Positions 7,801 through 13,851 of a stretch of DNA of 17,312 nt are shown in pieces (position 1 is the stretch's first letter; each line of letters opens with the position of its first letter). The stretch comes from RUG754 sp964345365 (lineage in GTDB: Bacteria > Bacillota > Clostridia > Peptostreptococcales > Anaerovoracaceae): contig CAYFQR010000031.1 in the NCBI GenBank assembly GCA_964345365.1, positions 1 to 17,312 of the forward strand. The letters are read 5' to 3'. The position numbers were made by a program, and so were the translations under genes. The notes beneath the pieces are model-generated. The model ran no database searches and had not been told where the DNA came from. It saw only the letters and a program-made list of their open reading frames with translations.

Positions 7801-7881
7801 TTCGCAATCATAGTTAATTTCTTTATGCTGTTCAGACTGAACAGTATAAACATGGCGGAATCGCTGAAATCTATAGAGTAG
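4816..7881 (+). CDS. Large FtsX-family ABC transporter permease with an extracellular coiled-coil insertion
   Basis: The 1021-residue protein has the MacB/FtsX layout in duplicate. TM1 is at about 20-40, followed by an outer domain to about 455. Three membrane helices form the first FtsX core (about 460-577), then come another helix near 627-648, a second outer domain (650-885), and a closing set of three helices (888-910, 940-962, 984-1006). The first outer domain contains an almost pure Lys/Glu/Ala/Asp helical segment at about 255-432 with repeating KK-x-x-x-DA-x-KE-like units, a strong coiled-coil signature. It is broken once by MPPEQY near 345, which suggests a two-stranded hairpin. AGGTGAG at 4804-4810 supports the start; ATG at 4819 would give better spacing. 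The role is export or envelope signalling, with substrate unknown. Confidence 0.88.
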   Translation: MMKDMMDRSTLREIQGSFSRWIAILAIVALGVGFFSGLKVCREAFLHTGDEYLKAHNLYDFELISTLGIEDANVEEVMTVDGIEYAEATRSTDIIYLVEGKNGNSENTGEKVAKLGTVSKKINKLNLISGRRPRGKDEIVVDADRFDDSYIGEKVIFTKSNDKDTLDMLRIKEFTIVGRVKSPLFLNYERGSTSLLDGSVNCFMYVNEEAWKLDYYTEMYVTLSEKAELYSDEYDELISAKEDSIEEAFESAAITRYNDILKEANDKLDDAEKKLAKGRKEIADAERKLADGEAEINSNIKKIRDAKKEIEDNEQKLNEAKEKIEDAEAELDSKAEELEKGKDFMPPEQYEYAKAEIEAGYKEIAKQKKEYEKGIDKIKKAKRDIAKGEEEILKGRKKIEDAKKEVNEGKEKIKKNTKKLKKAKRDVKDIEEPDTYILTREKNIGYVCFDNDINIVEGIAKIFPLFFFLVAALVVMTTMTRMVDEHRTQIGVMKALGFSKTKIMNKYLFYAVSAALIGGLGGFAAGMHVFPYVIWKAYGIMYGFTDLLYVLNIRLGVISIAASLICVIWASFFSFYKEFGEVPAELIRPKAPAHGKRIFLERIKFIWNRMSFLHKVSARNIFRYKKRFFMMVMGISGCTALLVTGFGISDSIKNVVDMQYENVFKANYIVSFEDNPDQEEKADFETDNFRVVRDSLFVYTVSMDATNDGQTRSVNLVAIGDDTLEQLEDRNGDGGLNSFIDLHTEDGEPIDYPGKGECVINTNLAKRLNFKTGDIINLKDSDMNEISAKIVGLSENYVYNYMYINSATYEEQTGKKFEENTAYVLCYSDKDGNETADEIENGEVEYTYESDPILSYSEGGAYLMNADNVSSVSITEDFKDRIGNMMKSLDYVIALIIICAGALAFIVLYNLTNINITERIREIATIKVLGFYPNETAQYVFRENIALTSISAAVGLPLGYALHNFVMNQITVDMISFDIRIEIVSYILAVALTFVFAIIVNFFMLFRLNSINMAESLKSIE

Positions 7882-7942
7882 ATTTGCCGAAACTTCACAT
7901 AAATGATGCCACGAAAACAATATTATAAAAATTACAAAAAAT

Positions 7943-7967
7943 GCGGACCTAAAACCCGCTTTTTTTA
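7943..7967 (+). terminator. Rho-independent terminator after the ABC permease
   Basis: GCGG (7943-7946) and CCGC (7956-7959) form a short stem, extended by an A-run on the left that can pair with the T-run 7960-7966. The A-rich left side means it could also work weakly in the other direction. Confidence 0.65.
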
Positions 7968-8175
7968 TGAAAAATCTTTGTAATATTTCAAAAAACAAGT
8001 GCTTTATTATGCATTTTTTGTTATTATGATAGGAGGTATATTTAATTATTAAACGATATGGGTATAATTAAAGTATAATCCGAACTGTCCACAGTCTTTT
8101 TTCACAACAAGGAAATAATTGCAAGCATGTGGACATATTGCAAAAGAGTTAAACAGCTTATGAAAGGGAGAAAAT
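7968..8175 (+). promoter_or_regulatory. Leader region of the Bfd-like/flavodiiron operon
   Basis: This gap has no convincing gene. It carries two closely spaced TATAAT boxes (8063-8068 and 8074-8079), neither with a good -35. An 8-bp inverted repeat, TGTCCACA (8086-8093) with TGTGGACA (8128-8135), could form a stem in the leader RNA or be an operator. The first arm overlaps a smaller ACTGT/ACAGT palindrome followed by a T-run. An orphan AGGAGGT lies near 8032. The promoter call is tentative. Confidence 0.35.
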
Positions 8176-8376
8176 ATGGATATGCTCACCGTTGGAGATG
8201 ACTTCAAAGTATGTCTCTGCAAAAATAAAACAAAAAAAGAGATGATGGACATAATAAGAGAAGAGGGTATAAAAGACCTTGAGACGCTTAGGGAAAAGGC
8301 TGACGTTGCAAATAAATGCGGCGCTTGCGGGGAGGATTTGGAGCAGCTTATTGATATGGTAAATGTAGGAGGTTGA
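8176..8376 (+). CDS. Bfd-like [2Fe-2S]-binding protein
   Basis: A 66-residue protein with the pattern of bacterioferritin-associated-ferredoxin domains: C13-x-C15 early, C48-x2-C51 late, and between them the KTKKEMMDIIREEGIKDLETL helix pair, then ADVANKCGACG. The four cysteines would hold one [2Fe-2S] cluster. Bfd domains act as small electron carriers, either alone or inside larger redox enzymes. A GGGAG ribosome binding site precedes the ATG. Its stop lies inside the ribosome binding site of the next gene, and the two coding regions are 1 nt apart. They are therefore probably translated together. I infer that this protein could be an electron partner of the flavodiiron protein, though that enzyme already carries its own rubredoxin domain. 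Confidence 0.85.
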   Translation: MDMLTVGDDFKVCLCKNKTKKEMMDIIREEGIKDLETLREKADVANKCGACGEDLEQLIDMVNVGG

Positions 8377-8377
8377 A

Positions 8378-10243
8378 ATGTATTGCACGAAAAAAATATT
8401 GGATGATTTATATTGGGTAGGAGCGAACGACAGAAGGCTTGCGATGTTTGAGGGCGTATACTCCGTTCCGCGCGGAGTTTCCTATAACTCATATCTGCTC
8501 CTTGATGAAAAGACCGTTTTATTTGATACGGTAGACAAGGCCGTCGGCCAGCTTTTTTTCGAAAATCTCGAAAAGACTCTTGACGGCAGAAAACTCGACT
8601 ATCTCATAATACAGCACATGGAGCCTGACCACAGCGCAACTCTTGCGGAACTTATTTTGAGATATCCCGATGTCAGAATTATCTGTAATCAGATGACAAA
8701 AAATATGATCGAACAGTTCTTTAATTTAGATATAGAAGGGCGTGTGGACATCATAAAAGATATGGATGAGTTTTCGTCCGGGAAACACAATTTCAGGTTC
8801 TTCTCTGCGCCTATGATTCATTGGCCGGAGGTAATGATGACGTATGAAATTGAAAACGGCATACTGTTTTCGGCGGATGCCTTCGGGACTTTCGGTGCAT
8901 TAAACGGAGCTATATTCGCCGATGAGGTCGATTTTGATAATGAATATATGGATGAGGCGAGGCGCTACTACAGCAATATTGTCGGAAAGTACGGCGACCA
9001 AGTCCAGAACCTACTAAAGAAGATGCATGCGGTAGAGGTCAAGATGATATGCCCGCTTCACGGCTTTGTTTGGAGAAGAAAGATAGAATCATATTTTGAC
9101 AAATACGTAAAATGGTCGACATATACACCTGAAGAAACGGGGGTATGCATAGCCTATGCTTCGGTTTACGGCAATACCGAAAATGTCGCTGAAATCATTT
9201 CGTCCGAACTCAGAAACAGGGGTATTAAGACTGTGATGTTTGACGTGTCCGTCACTCCCGCTTCGGAGATAGTTGCGGCTTGCTTCAAATACAGCCACCT
9301 TGTATTCTGCTCGACTACATATAATGCGGGAATTTTCATTTCGATGGAAGAATTACTGAGGGATTTGGCTTCTCATAATCTTCAAAACCGTACGGTAGCG
9401 TTCGTAGAAAACGGCTCGTGGGCGCCGACTTCCGGAAGGCTCATGAAAGAGATTGTTTCAGGTCTCAAGGATATGAGAATAATAGATAAAACAGTTTCGC
9501 TTCTTTCCAGCCTGAAACCCGGTCAGGAGGAAGAGATAAATGCTCTTGTTGATGCGATAGATGCCACGATTCCTAAATTCCAAGCTCCGATTTTGGATGA
9601 GGAAAAAATGGCCAAAGCAGAGATTGATACGAAGGCGTTTCGCAATTTCAGCTACGGTCTCTTTGTTCTTACGGCAAAGGCGGATGGGAAGGATAACGGC
9701 TGCATAATCAATACAGGTATGCAGATTACCACTACGCCTAACCGTGTAACGATAGCTGTTAACAGAGAAAACCATACTCATGATATGATTAAGGCTACGG
9801 GGCTTTTCAATCTTTCCTTCCTTTCGCAGACATCGGTATTCGATACATACAAACATTTCGGTTTCCAAACCGGTAGAGAAGTGAATAAATTCGATGAACA
9901 TATTCCGGTAGAGTATAAACACAGCACAAACGGACTTGCCTATATTGTAACGGGAGTAAATGCCTTTATATCATGCAAGGTTGTTGACATGCATGAATAC
10001 GGCACTCATACCGTATTCGTGGCGGAGGTTACGGAGGCTGAGGTTCTTAGCAAGGAGCCGTCGGTAACCTATGCATATTACTTCGAGCATATCAAACCTA
10101 AGCCACAGGAAAAACTCGAAGAAAAGAAAGTGGGATGGGTATGCAAAATCTGCGGATATTTCTATGACGGAGACCCGATACCTGAGGATTTCATCTGCCC
10201 TATTTGCAAGCATCCCGCATCGGATTTCGAAAGGGTAGGCTGA
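8378..10243 (+). CDS. Flavodiiron protein with flavin-reductase-like and rubredoxin domains
   Basis: The 621-residue protein has four domains in order. A metallo-beta-lactamase-like domain (1-245) carries the full diiron ligand set H80-x-E82-x-D84-H85, H148, D167 and H228. A flavodoxin domain (about 255-395) has the FMN loop ASVYGNTE. A flavin-reductase-like FMN domain (about 412-575) is recognisable from FSYGLFVLTAK and NGCIINTGMQIT. A C-terminal rubredoxin (586-621) has C589-x2-C592 and C607-x2-C610. Flavodiiron proteins reduce oxygen to water and/or NO to N2O in the cytoplasm of anaerobes, receiving electrons through rubredoxin. Here the carrier and a flavin reductase-like module are built in, which suggests a partly self-contained enzyme. 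Oxygen versus NO preference cannot be read from the sequence. The start follows AGGAGG directly and is coupled to the Bfd-like gene. Confidence 0.95.
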   Translation: MYCTKKILDDLYWVGANDRRLAMFEGVYSVPRGVSYNSYLLLDEKTVLFDTVDKAVGQLFFENLEKTLDGRKLDYLIIQHMEPDHSATLAELILRYPDVRIICNQMTKNMIEQFFNLDIEGRVDIIKDMDEFSSGKHNFRFFSAPMIHWPEVMMTYEIENGILFSADAFGTFGALNGAIFADEVDFDNEYMDEARRYYSNIVGKYGDQVQNLLKKMHAVEVKMICPLHGFVWRRKIESYFDKYVKWSTYTPEETGVCIAYASVYGNTENVAEIISSELRNRGIKTVMFDVSVTPASEIVAACFKYSHLVFCSTTYNAGIFISMEELLRDLASHNLQNRTVAFVENGSWAPTSGRLMKEIVSGLKDMRIIDKTVSLLSSLKPGQEEEINALVDAIDATIPKFQAPILDEEKMAKAEIDTKAFRNFSYGLFVLTAKADGKDNGCIINTGMQITTTPNRVTIAVNRENHTHDMIKATGLFNLSFLSQTSVFDTYKHFGFQTGREVNKFDEHIPVEYKHSTNGLAYIVTGVNAFISCKVVDMHEYGTHTVFVAEVTEAEVLSKEPSVTYAYYFEHIKPKPQEKLEEKKVGWVCKICGYFYDGDPIPEDFICPICKHPASDFERVG

Positions 10244-10253
10244 AACTGATTTA

Positions 10254-10289
10254 CGTGCACCTGCATCTGATTTCGAGAGGATGAAAAAA
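10254..10289 (+). pseudogene. Remnant of a second rubredoxin C-terminus
   Basis: Eleven nt after the flavodiiron stop, in a different reading frame, the codons at 10257-10283 read APASDFERM. The intact rubredoxin domain ends HPASDFERVG, and APASDFE-type endings are common in rubredoxins. The nucleotide match over PASDFER is strong (18 of 21). No cysteine motif remains. It is best explained as the tail of a duplicated or replaced rubredoxin domain. Confidence 0.6.
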
Positions 10290-10298
10290 AAGTTAATG

Positions 10299-10324
10299 AT
10301 CCCGCTGAAATTCTTCAGTGGGAT
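10299..10324 (+). terminator. 11-bp hairpin between the flavodiiron gene and pepT
   Basis: ATCCCGCTGAA (10299-10309) pairs with TTCAGTGGGAT (10314-10324) around a 4-nt loop, ten of eleven as Watson-Crick pairs and one as G-U. The following plus-strand sequence is AT-rich but has no T-run (TAATAATAG), so it may be a weak terminator or an RNA-stabilising stem rather than a strong stop. It sits 16 nt before the pepT ribosome binding site. Confidence 0.5.
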
Positions 10325-10353
10325 TAATAATAGAAAAATAGGAGGAATAATCA

Positions 10354-11556
10354 GTGAAGTTAGTTGAAAGATTTTTGAAATACGTTTCATTTGAAACCAC
10401 ATCATACGAGGATGCTGAAACATTCCCTTCATCAGATAAGGTATTCGCGCTCGCCGAGCATCTTGAAAAAGAGCTCAGGGAAATCGGACTACATAATGTA
10501 TATCTCGATGAAAATGCATATGTATATGCCGAGCTTCCGGCATCAGAGGGGGTGGATACAGAGCCGATAGGCCTTATGGCGCATATGGACGTTTCATCGG
10601 CTGCATCCGGTAAAGATATCAAACCTCGTATAATAAAATACGAGGGCGGGGACATCAAACTCAGTGATGAAGTATCGATTTTGCTTAAGGACTTTCCTGA
10701 GATGGAAAAGCTTATAGGGCAGGAGCTTATTGTCACCGACGGAACCACTCTGCTCGGAGCCGATGATAAGGCGGGGATTGCGGAGATAGTTACTGCGATG
10801 GAATATCTTATAGCTCATCCCGAAATAAAACACGGTAAGATATATATATGCTTCAACCCTGAGGAAGAAACCGGCAGGGGAACTGAAAAGATTGACCTTG
10901 AAAGATTCGCACCTTCATATGCATATACACTTGACGGCGATATGGTAGGCGGTCTTGAATACGAGTGCTTTAACGCTGCGGACGTAAAGGTAAGGTTTAC
11001 CGGTGTTTCCGTGCATCCGGGAACCGCAAAAAACAAGATGAAAAATTCGATTCTTATTGCCAATGAGTTTATAAATATGTTACCGCCTTTTGAAACACCT
11101 TCACATACCGAGAATTATGAAGGATTCTACCATGTGAACGGTATTGAAGGCATCGAACTTGAAACGAAGATGTCAATCATAGTAAGAGACCATGATAAGC
11201 AAAAATTCGAAGAGAAAAAGGCATATGTTTTGAGAGTAACCGATTTTCTCAATGCAAAGTACGGAGAGGGTACGGTGGTTACGGAGATGCACGATTCTTA
11301 CCTAAATATGAAAGAACACATCAAGGATAGAATGGAAATCGTCGAAAGAGCCGTTAACGCGATGGAAAAACTCGGTATAGAAGTCAATATCAAGCCGATA
11401 AGAGGCGGCACCGACGGCTCGGCACTGACCTTTATGGGTATTCCTTGCCCGAACATCGGAACGGGTGGCGGCAACTATCACGGTTACTTGGAATATGTGT
11501 CAATCGACCAGATGAAAAAAGCCGTAGAGGTTATTGTGGAGCTTGTAAAAGCATAA
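10354..11556 (+). CDS. pepT: Peptidase T (tripeptide aminopeptidase, M20B)
   Basis: This cytoplasmic zinc peptidase removes the N-terminal residue of tripeptides in the final steps of peptide use. The 400-residue product is close to the usual length of about 408. It shows MAHMDV at 75-80 (H77 metal ligand, D79), GADDKAG from 135 with D137 bridging, NPEEETGRG at 168-176 holding the catalytic glutamate and the next ligand, DGD near 194, and GGTDGSALTF and GGGNYHG near the end for the last histidine. The start is GTG at 10354, nine nt or less after an excellent AGGAGG at 10341-10346. It follows the flavodiiron gene by 110 nt and may have partial read-through. A plus-strand terminator at 11599-11650 ends the unit. 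Confidence 0.95.
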   Translation: MKLVERFLKYVSFETTSYEDAETFPSSDKVFALAEHLEKELREIGLHNVYLDENAYVYAELPASEGVDTEPIGLMAHMDVSSAASGKDIKPRIIKYEGGDIKLSDEVSILLKDFPEMEKLIGQELIVTDGTTLLGADDKAGIAEIVTAMEYLIAHPEIKHGKIYICFNPEEETGRGTEKIDLERFAPSYAYTLDGDMVGGLEYECFNAADVKVRFTGVSVHPGTAKNKMKNSILIANEFINMLPPFETPSHTENYEGFYHVNGIEGIELETKMSIIVRDHDKQKFEEKKAYVLRVTDFLNAKYGEGTVVTEMHDSYLNMKEHIKDRMEIVERAVNAMEKLGIEVNIKPIRGGTDGSALTFMGIPCPNIGTGGGNYHGYLEYVSIDQMKKAVEVIVELVKA

Positions 11557-11576
11557 AAAAACGGCCCGAGACCGTT
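11555..11576 (-). terminator. Terminator of the YihY gene
   Basis: On the minus strand AACGG (11576-11572) pairs with CCGTT (11564-11560) around a 7-nt loop, followed by a run of T. It begins right at the pepT stop codon, so the two convergent genes use interleaved stop signals. Confidence 0.75.
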
Positions 11577-11598
11577 AAAAAATACAAAGATGAAATTT

Positions 11599-11650
11599 AA
11601 GAGCCTTTGCAGACTATTCCGGTATTTCCGGTTCTGCAGCGGCTCTTTTT
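11599..11650 (+). terminator. Terminator of pepT, overlapping the end of the convergent YihY gene
   Basis: AAGAGCC (11599-11605) pairs with GGCTCTT (11641-11647); inside lie GCAG/CTGC and CCGG-TATTT-CCGG pairings, giving a long interrupted stem, and five T follow. The right half is the last coding part of the minus-strand YihY gene, so those codons also serve as a stop signal for pepT. Confidence 0.65.
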
Positions 11651-12498
11651 GCCTCGTTTTTTTCATCCATAAGAGCTCTGTTCAATGCACCGCCGTAGAA
11701 CAGTATCATTATGATGAATCTAAGCCATAAAAGCGTGATGAACAGCGATGCAAGTGAACCGTAAAGGCCAGATGATTTATAGAACTTCGGTATAAAATAA
11801 CCGAAAAGTTTCGTGAAAATAAACCACATATATCCGGTAAATACCGTCCCGGGAAGCTGGTCTCTCATTTTCATCTTTGCTTTCGGCAGGAAAGTATAGG
11901 TAAGAAGCACTACCAAAAGACCGATGATGACCGAAATTATAGCACCGAAATGGACGATTGAAGATATGGTGCTTATTATGTTTTCCGCACCGATATATGA
12001 AGCGAAACGACGTGTGAAGTCAACGATGGTTGAACCGAGAACCTGAAAGAGCAGTGTGGTCGGGACAAGTATTACGAAGAAAAAAGTATAAATCAGGGCA
12101 AGCAATTTGTCTTTTCTTATGTCATAGGCCGAAGTGCCGGCGAGTTTTTTTAGGCCTTTTTGTATTGCGGTAATACCGCCGCTCGCAGACCAAAGTGCCG
12201 TAAGACCCGCAACGGAAGCGAGAAGTCCTGTAGACTGTGACTGAATATTGATGAACATACCCGATATTAAATTTCTGACGGACGGGATGTTCGGCAGGAA
12301 GGAAAGTATGTAATTGCTCACCGACTCCGCAGAATATCCCGGCAACATATTAACAACCGAAATAATCAGCATTATCATAGGAAAGAGAGCTGTCAATATG
12401 TAGAGCGTCGCATAGCCGGCATAAGCCGACATATCATATTTTGCATAGATGCTTAAGGTATCAAAGAATATTTTTTTGTATCTTTTGAAACTGTTCAA
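11614..12498 (-). CDS. YihY/BrkB-family inner membrane protein
   Basis: The product is 294 residues with about six membrane helices. It has the two conserved marks of the family: a SASGGITAIQKGLKK loop in the middle and, near the end, the GSLASLFITLLWLRF helix followed by YGGALNRAL. A charged C-terminal tail (DEKNEAKRAA) closes it. The family was once called ribonuclease BN by mistake; its real role is unknown, with proposals around envelope or transport. I choose the TTG at 12498 because AAGGGAAGG lies about 6 nt before it and the sequence then starts at the family edge (NSFKRYKKIFF). The open frame continues to a TTG at 12573, but those 25 extra residues look unrelated and lack a ribosome binding site. 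Confidence 0.88.
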   Translation of the reverse strand: MNSFKRYKKIFFDTLSIYAKYDMSAYAGYATLYILTALFPMIMLIISVVNMLPGYSAESVSNYILSFLPNIPSVRNLISGMFINIQSQSTGLLASVAGLTALWSASGGITAIQKGLKKLAGTSAYDIRKDKLLALIYTFFFVILVPTTLLFQVLGSTIVDFTRRFASYIGAENIISTISSIVHFGAIISVIIGLLVVLLTYTFLPKAKMKMRDQLPGTVFTGYMWFIFTKLFGYFIPKFYKSSGLYGSLASLFITLLWLRFIIMILFYGGALNRALMDEKNEAKRAAAEPEIPE

Positions 12499-12610
12499 AA
12501 TATGCCTTCCCTTCAGCCGAAATAAATTTAACTCAATCGCCGAGCGACAGCTGCCGCCTTGTTGTGAGAGCAAAGCGCGGCAATAATGTATCGCACGGCG
12601 ACATAATCTT

Positions 12611-12647
12611 TATAATATTTGCACAGCAAGGCTGTGCAAATATTATA
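12611..12647. repeat. Perfect 17-bp inverted repeat with 3-nt loop
   Basis: TATAATATTTGCACAGC (12611-12627) and its exact reverse complement (12631-12647) are separated by AAG. Both ends give a TATAAT box on one strand, so it may be an operator overlapping divergent -10 elements, or a stable RNA hairpin. It lies in the 344-nt gap between the YihY gene and the acyltransferase-like gene. Left of it, at about 12540-12602, is a GC-richer patch with an imperfect GCCGC/GCGGC inverted repeat and no visible gene. Confidence 0.85.
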
Positions 12648-12762
12648 TCATGTATATGAACTTTTTAACAGCGATAAAAATTACACGGATATTTTGAATT
12701 TTCGTATCAAAAATTAAGAGGAAAATATTTGGAAAATAAGGAAGTAAAAATTAGCAAAATAT

Positions 12763-12791
12763 TTGCAAGGCGTGTTTTTTTATGATATTAT
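12763..12791 (+). promoter_or_regulatory. Promoter of the acyltransferase-like gene
   Basis: TTGCAA (12763-12768) and TATTAT (12786-12791) are separated by exactly 17 nt, about 50 nt before the start codon. The spacer contains a run of seven T. The match to the main sigma-factor consensus is good. Confidence 0.6.
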
Positions 12792-12842
12792 TCATGTAGC
12801 CATTGAAAAGATGCATTGAAAAATGAAAGAGAGATATTGATT

Positions 12843-13715
12843 ATGAGACGTGACGGATATAGAATTTATTCAAAAGATCCGATGTCTGAAATAATTCCGC
12901 ACATCATGCCTAAACGATATGATGCATCTAATAGCATCAAGGTTGATATAGATTTGGAAATAATTCAGGATTATACAAGAAAATGTCGCAAGGAGGGCAA
13001 GAATGTCAGCCACATGGCTATAATTATATGCGCCTACTTGAGATTGGTGTCGCAGAACCCGCTTTTGAACCGCTTTGTGATGAACAAAAAAATCTACACG
13101 AGAAATCATTTTTGCGTTTCATTCGTCACATTGAAAAAGGGCGGACTTAGAGATACCGTAAGCAAGCTTTACTTTGACCTTGACGATGACATATTCACCG
13201 TCAGCGATAAATTAAATGCGACAATTGAGCAGAACCAGAAGTCTGATTCCGATAATTCACTTGACCGGATAATGAGCAGGTTGATTTCAATACCGTTTTT
13301 GCTCAGGACTGCTATCGGTGTATTCAAGGTATGGGACATATATGTCGGTCTCCCGTTCACACTTATACACGCCAGTCCGTTCCACACATCGCTTTTCGTT
13401 ACCAATTTGGCATCAATAAGAACAGATACTGTGTATCACCACCTCTATGAGTTCGGCACGACGGGAATATTTGCGTCTATGGGACAACCTATAATGAAAG
13501 TCATGCTTGATTCTGAGGGCAAACCATATCAGAAAAAAGTTATGAGGATAGGAATTGTCACTGACGAAAGAATCGCAAGCGGTCATTATTTCGGCAGGTG
13601 TTTTAGGGAATTGAGAAAGTACCTCGAAAACCCCGAGGTGCTTGAAGAAAAACCTAAGACCGTTGTACACGACCCTGAAATCAAAAAAAAGAATCCTCGC
13701 TGGATAAGCAAATAA
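12843..13715 (+). CDS. 2-oxoacid dehydrogenase E2-like acyltransferase-fold protein, catalytic residues missing
   Basis: The 290-residue protein aligns with the catalytic domain of lipoyl acyltransferases (chloramphenicol-acetyltransferase fold) as found in stand-alone clostridial homologues. Landmarks are MRRDGYRI at the start, the NPLLNRFVMNKKIYTRNHF stretch at 72-90, DASN at 27-30, and ASPFHTSLFVTNLASI near 177-192. Classical E2 proteins carry an HRxxDG catalytic motif; at the matching place this protein has DERIASG (241-247), so both histidine and aspartate are replaced. There is no lipoyl or E1-binding domain. It is therefore probably not a normal E2, and its role is unknown. ATG at 12843 is preferred, with AGAGAG nine nt ahead; an in-frame TTG at 12816 has no ribosome binding site. 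Confidence 0.8.
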   Translation: MRRDGYRIYSKDPMSEIIPHIMPKRYDASNSIKVDIDLEIIQDYTRKCRKEGKNVSHMAIIICAYLRLVSQNPLLNRFVMNKKIYTRNHFCVSFVTLKKGGLRDTVSKLYFDLDDDIFTVSDKLNATIEQNQKSDSDNSLDRIMSRLISIPFLLRTAIGVFKVWDIYVGLPFTLIHASPFHTSLFVTNLASIRTDTVYHHLYEFGTTGIFASMGQPIMKVMLDSEGKPYQKKVMRIGIVTDERIASGHYFGRCFRELRKYLENPEVLEEKPKTVVHDPEIKKKNPRWISK

Positions 13716-13734
13716 AAACCGACTTGCAAAAAAT

Positions 13735-13785
13735 AAGACCGTATATCGAAATATTTTATAAAAATGTTCGGTATCGGTCTTTTTA
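13735..13785. terminator. Bidirectional terminator between convergent genes
   Basis: AAGACCG (13735-13741) pairs with CGGTCTT (13775-13781) and CGAA with TTCG further in, giving a long interrupted stem. T-runs follow on the plus strand (to 13784) and, after one base, on the minus strand. It serves the acyltransferase-like gene and probably the Xaa-Pro aminopeptidase gene, which end on either side of it. Confidence 0.75.
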
Positions 13786-13851
13786 TTATTCGGTTAAATA
13801 TTTTTTGCATAGGGAGTAAGCGGCACCGCCCGTATTAAAGCTCGCAAACGA

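Noticed and set aside
7968..8175. Hidden small gene behind the AGGAGGT near 8032
   Set aside because: No ATG, GTG or TTG at a suitable distance opens a frame of useful length.
12499..12573. 25 extra N-terminal residues of the YihY protein from a TTG at 12573
   Set aside because: They lie before a better TTG with a ribosome binding site, and do not resemble family members.
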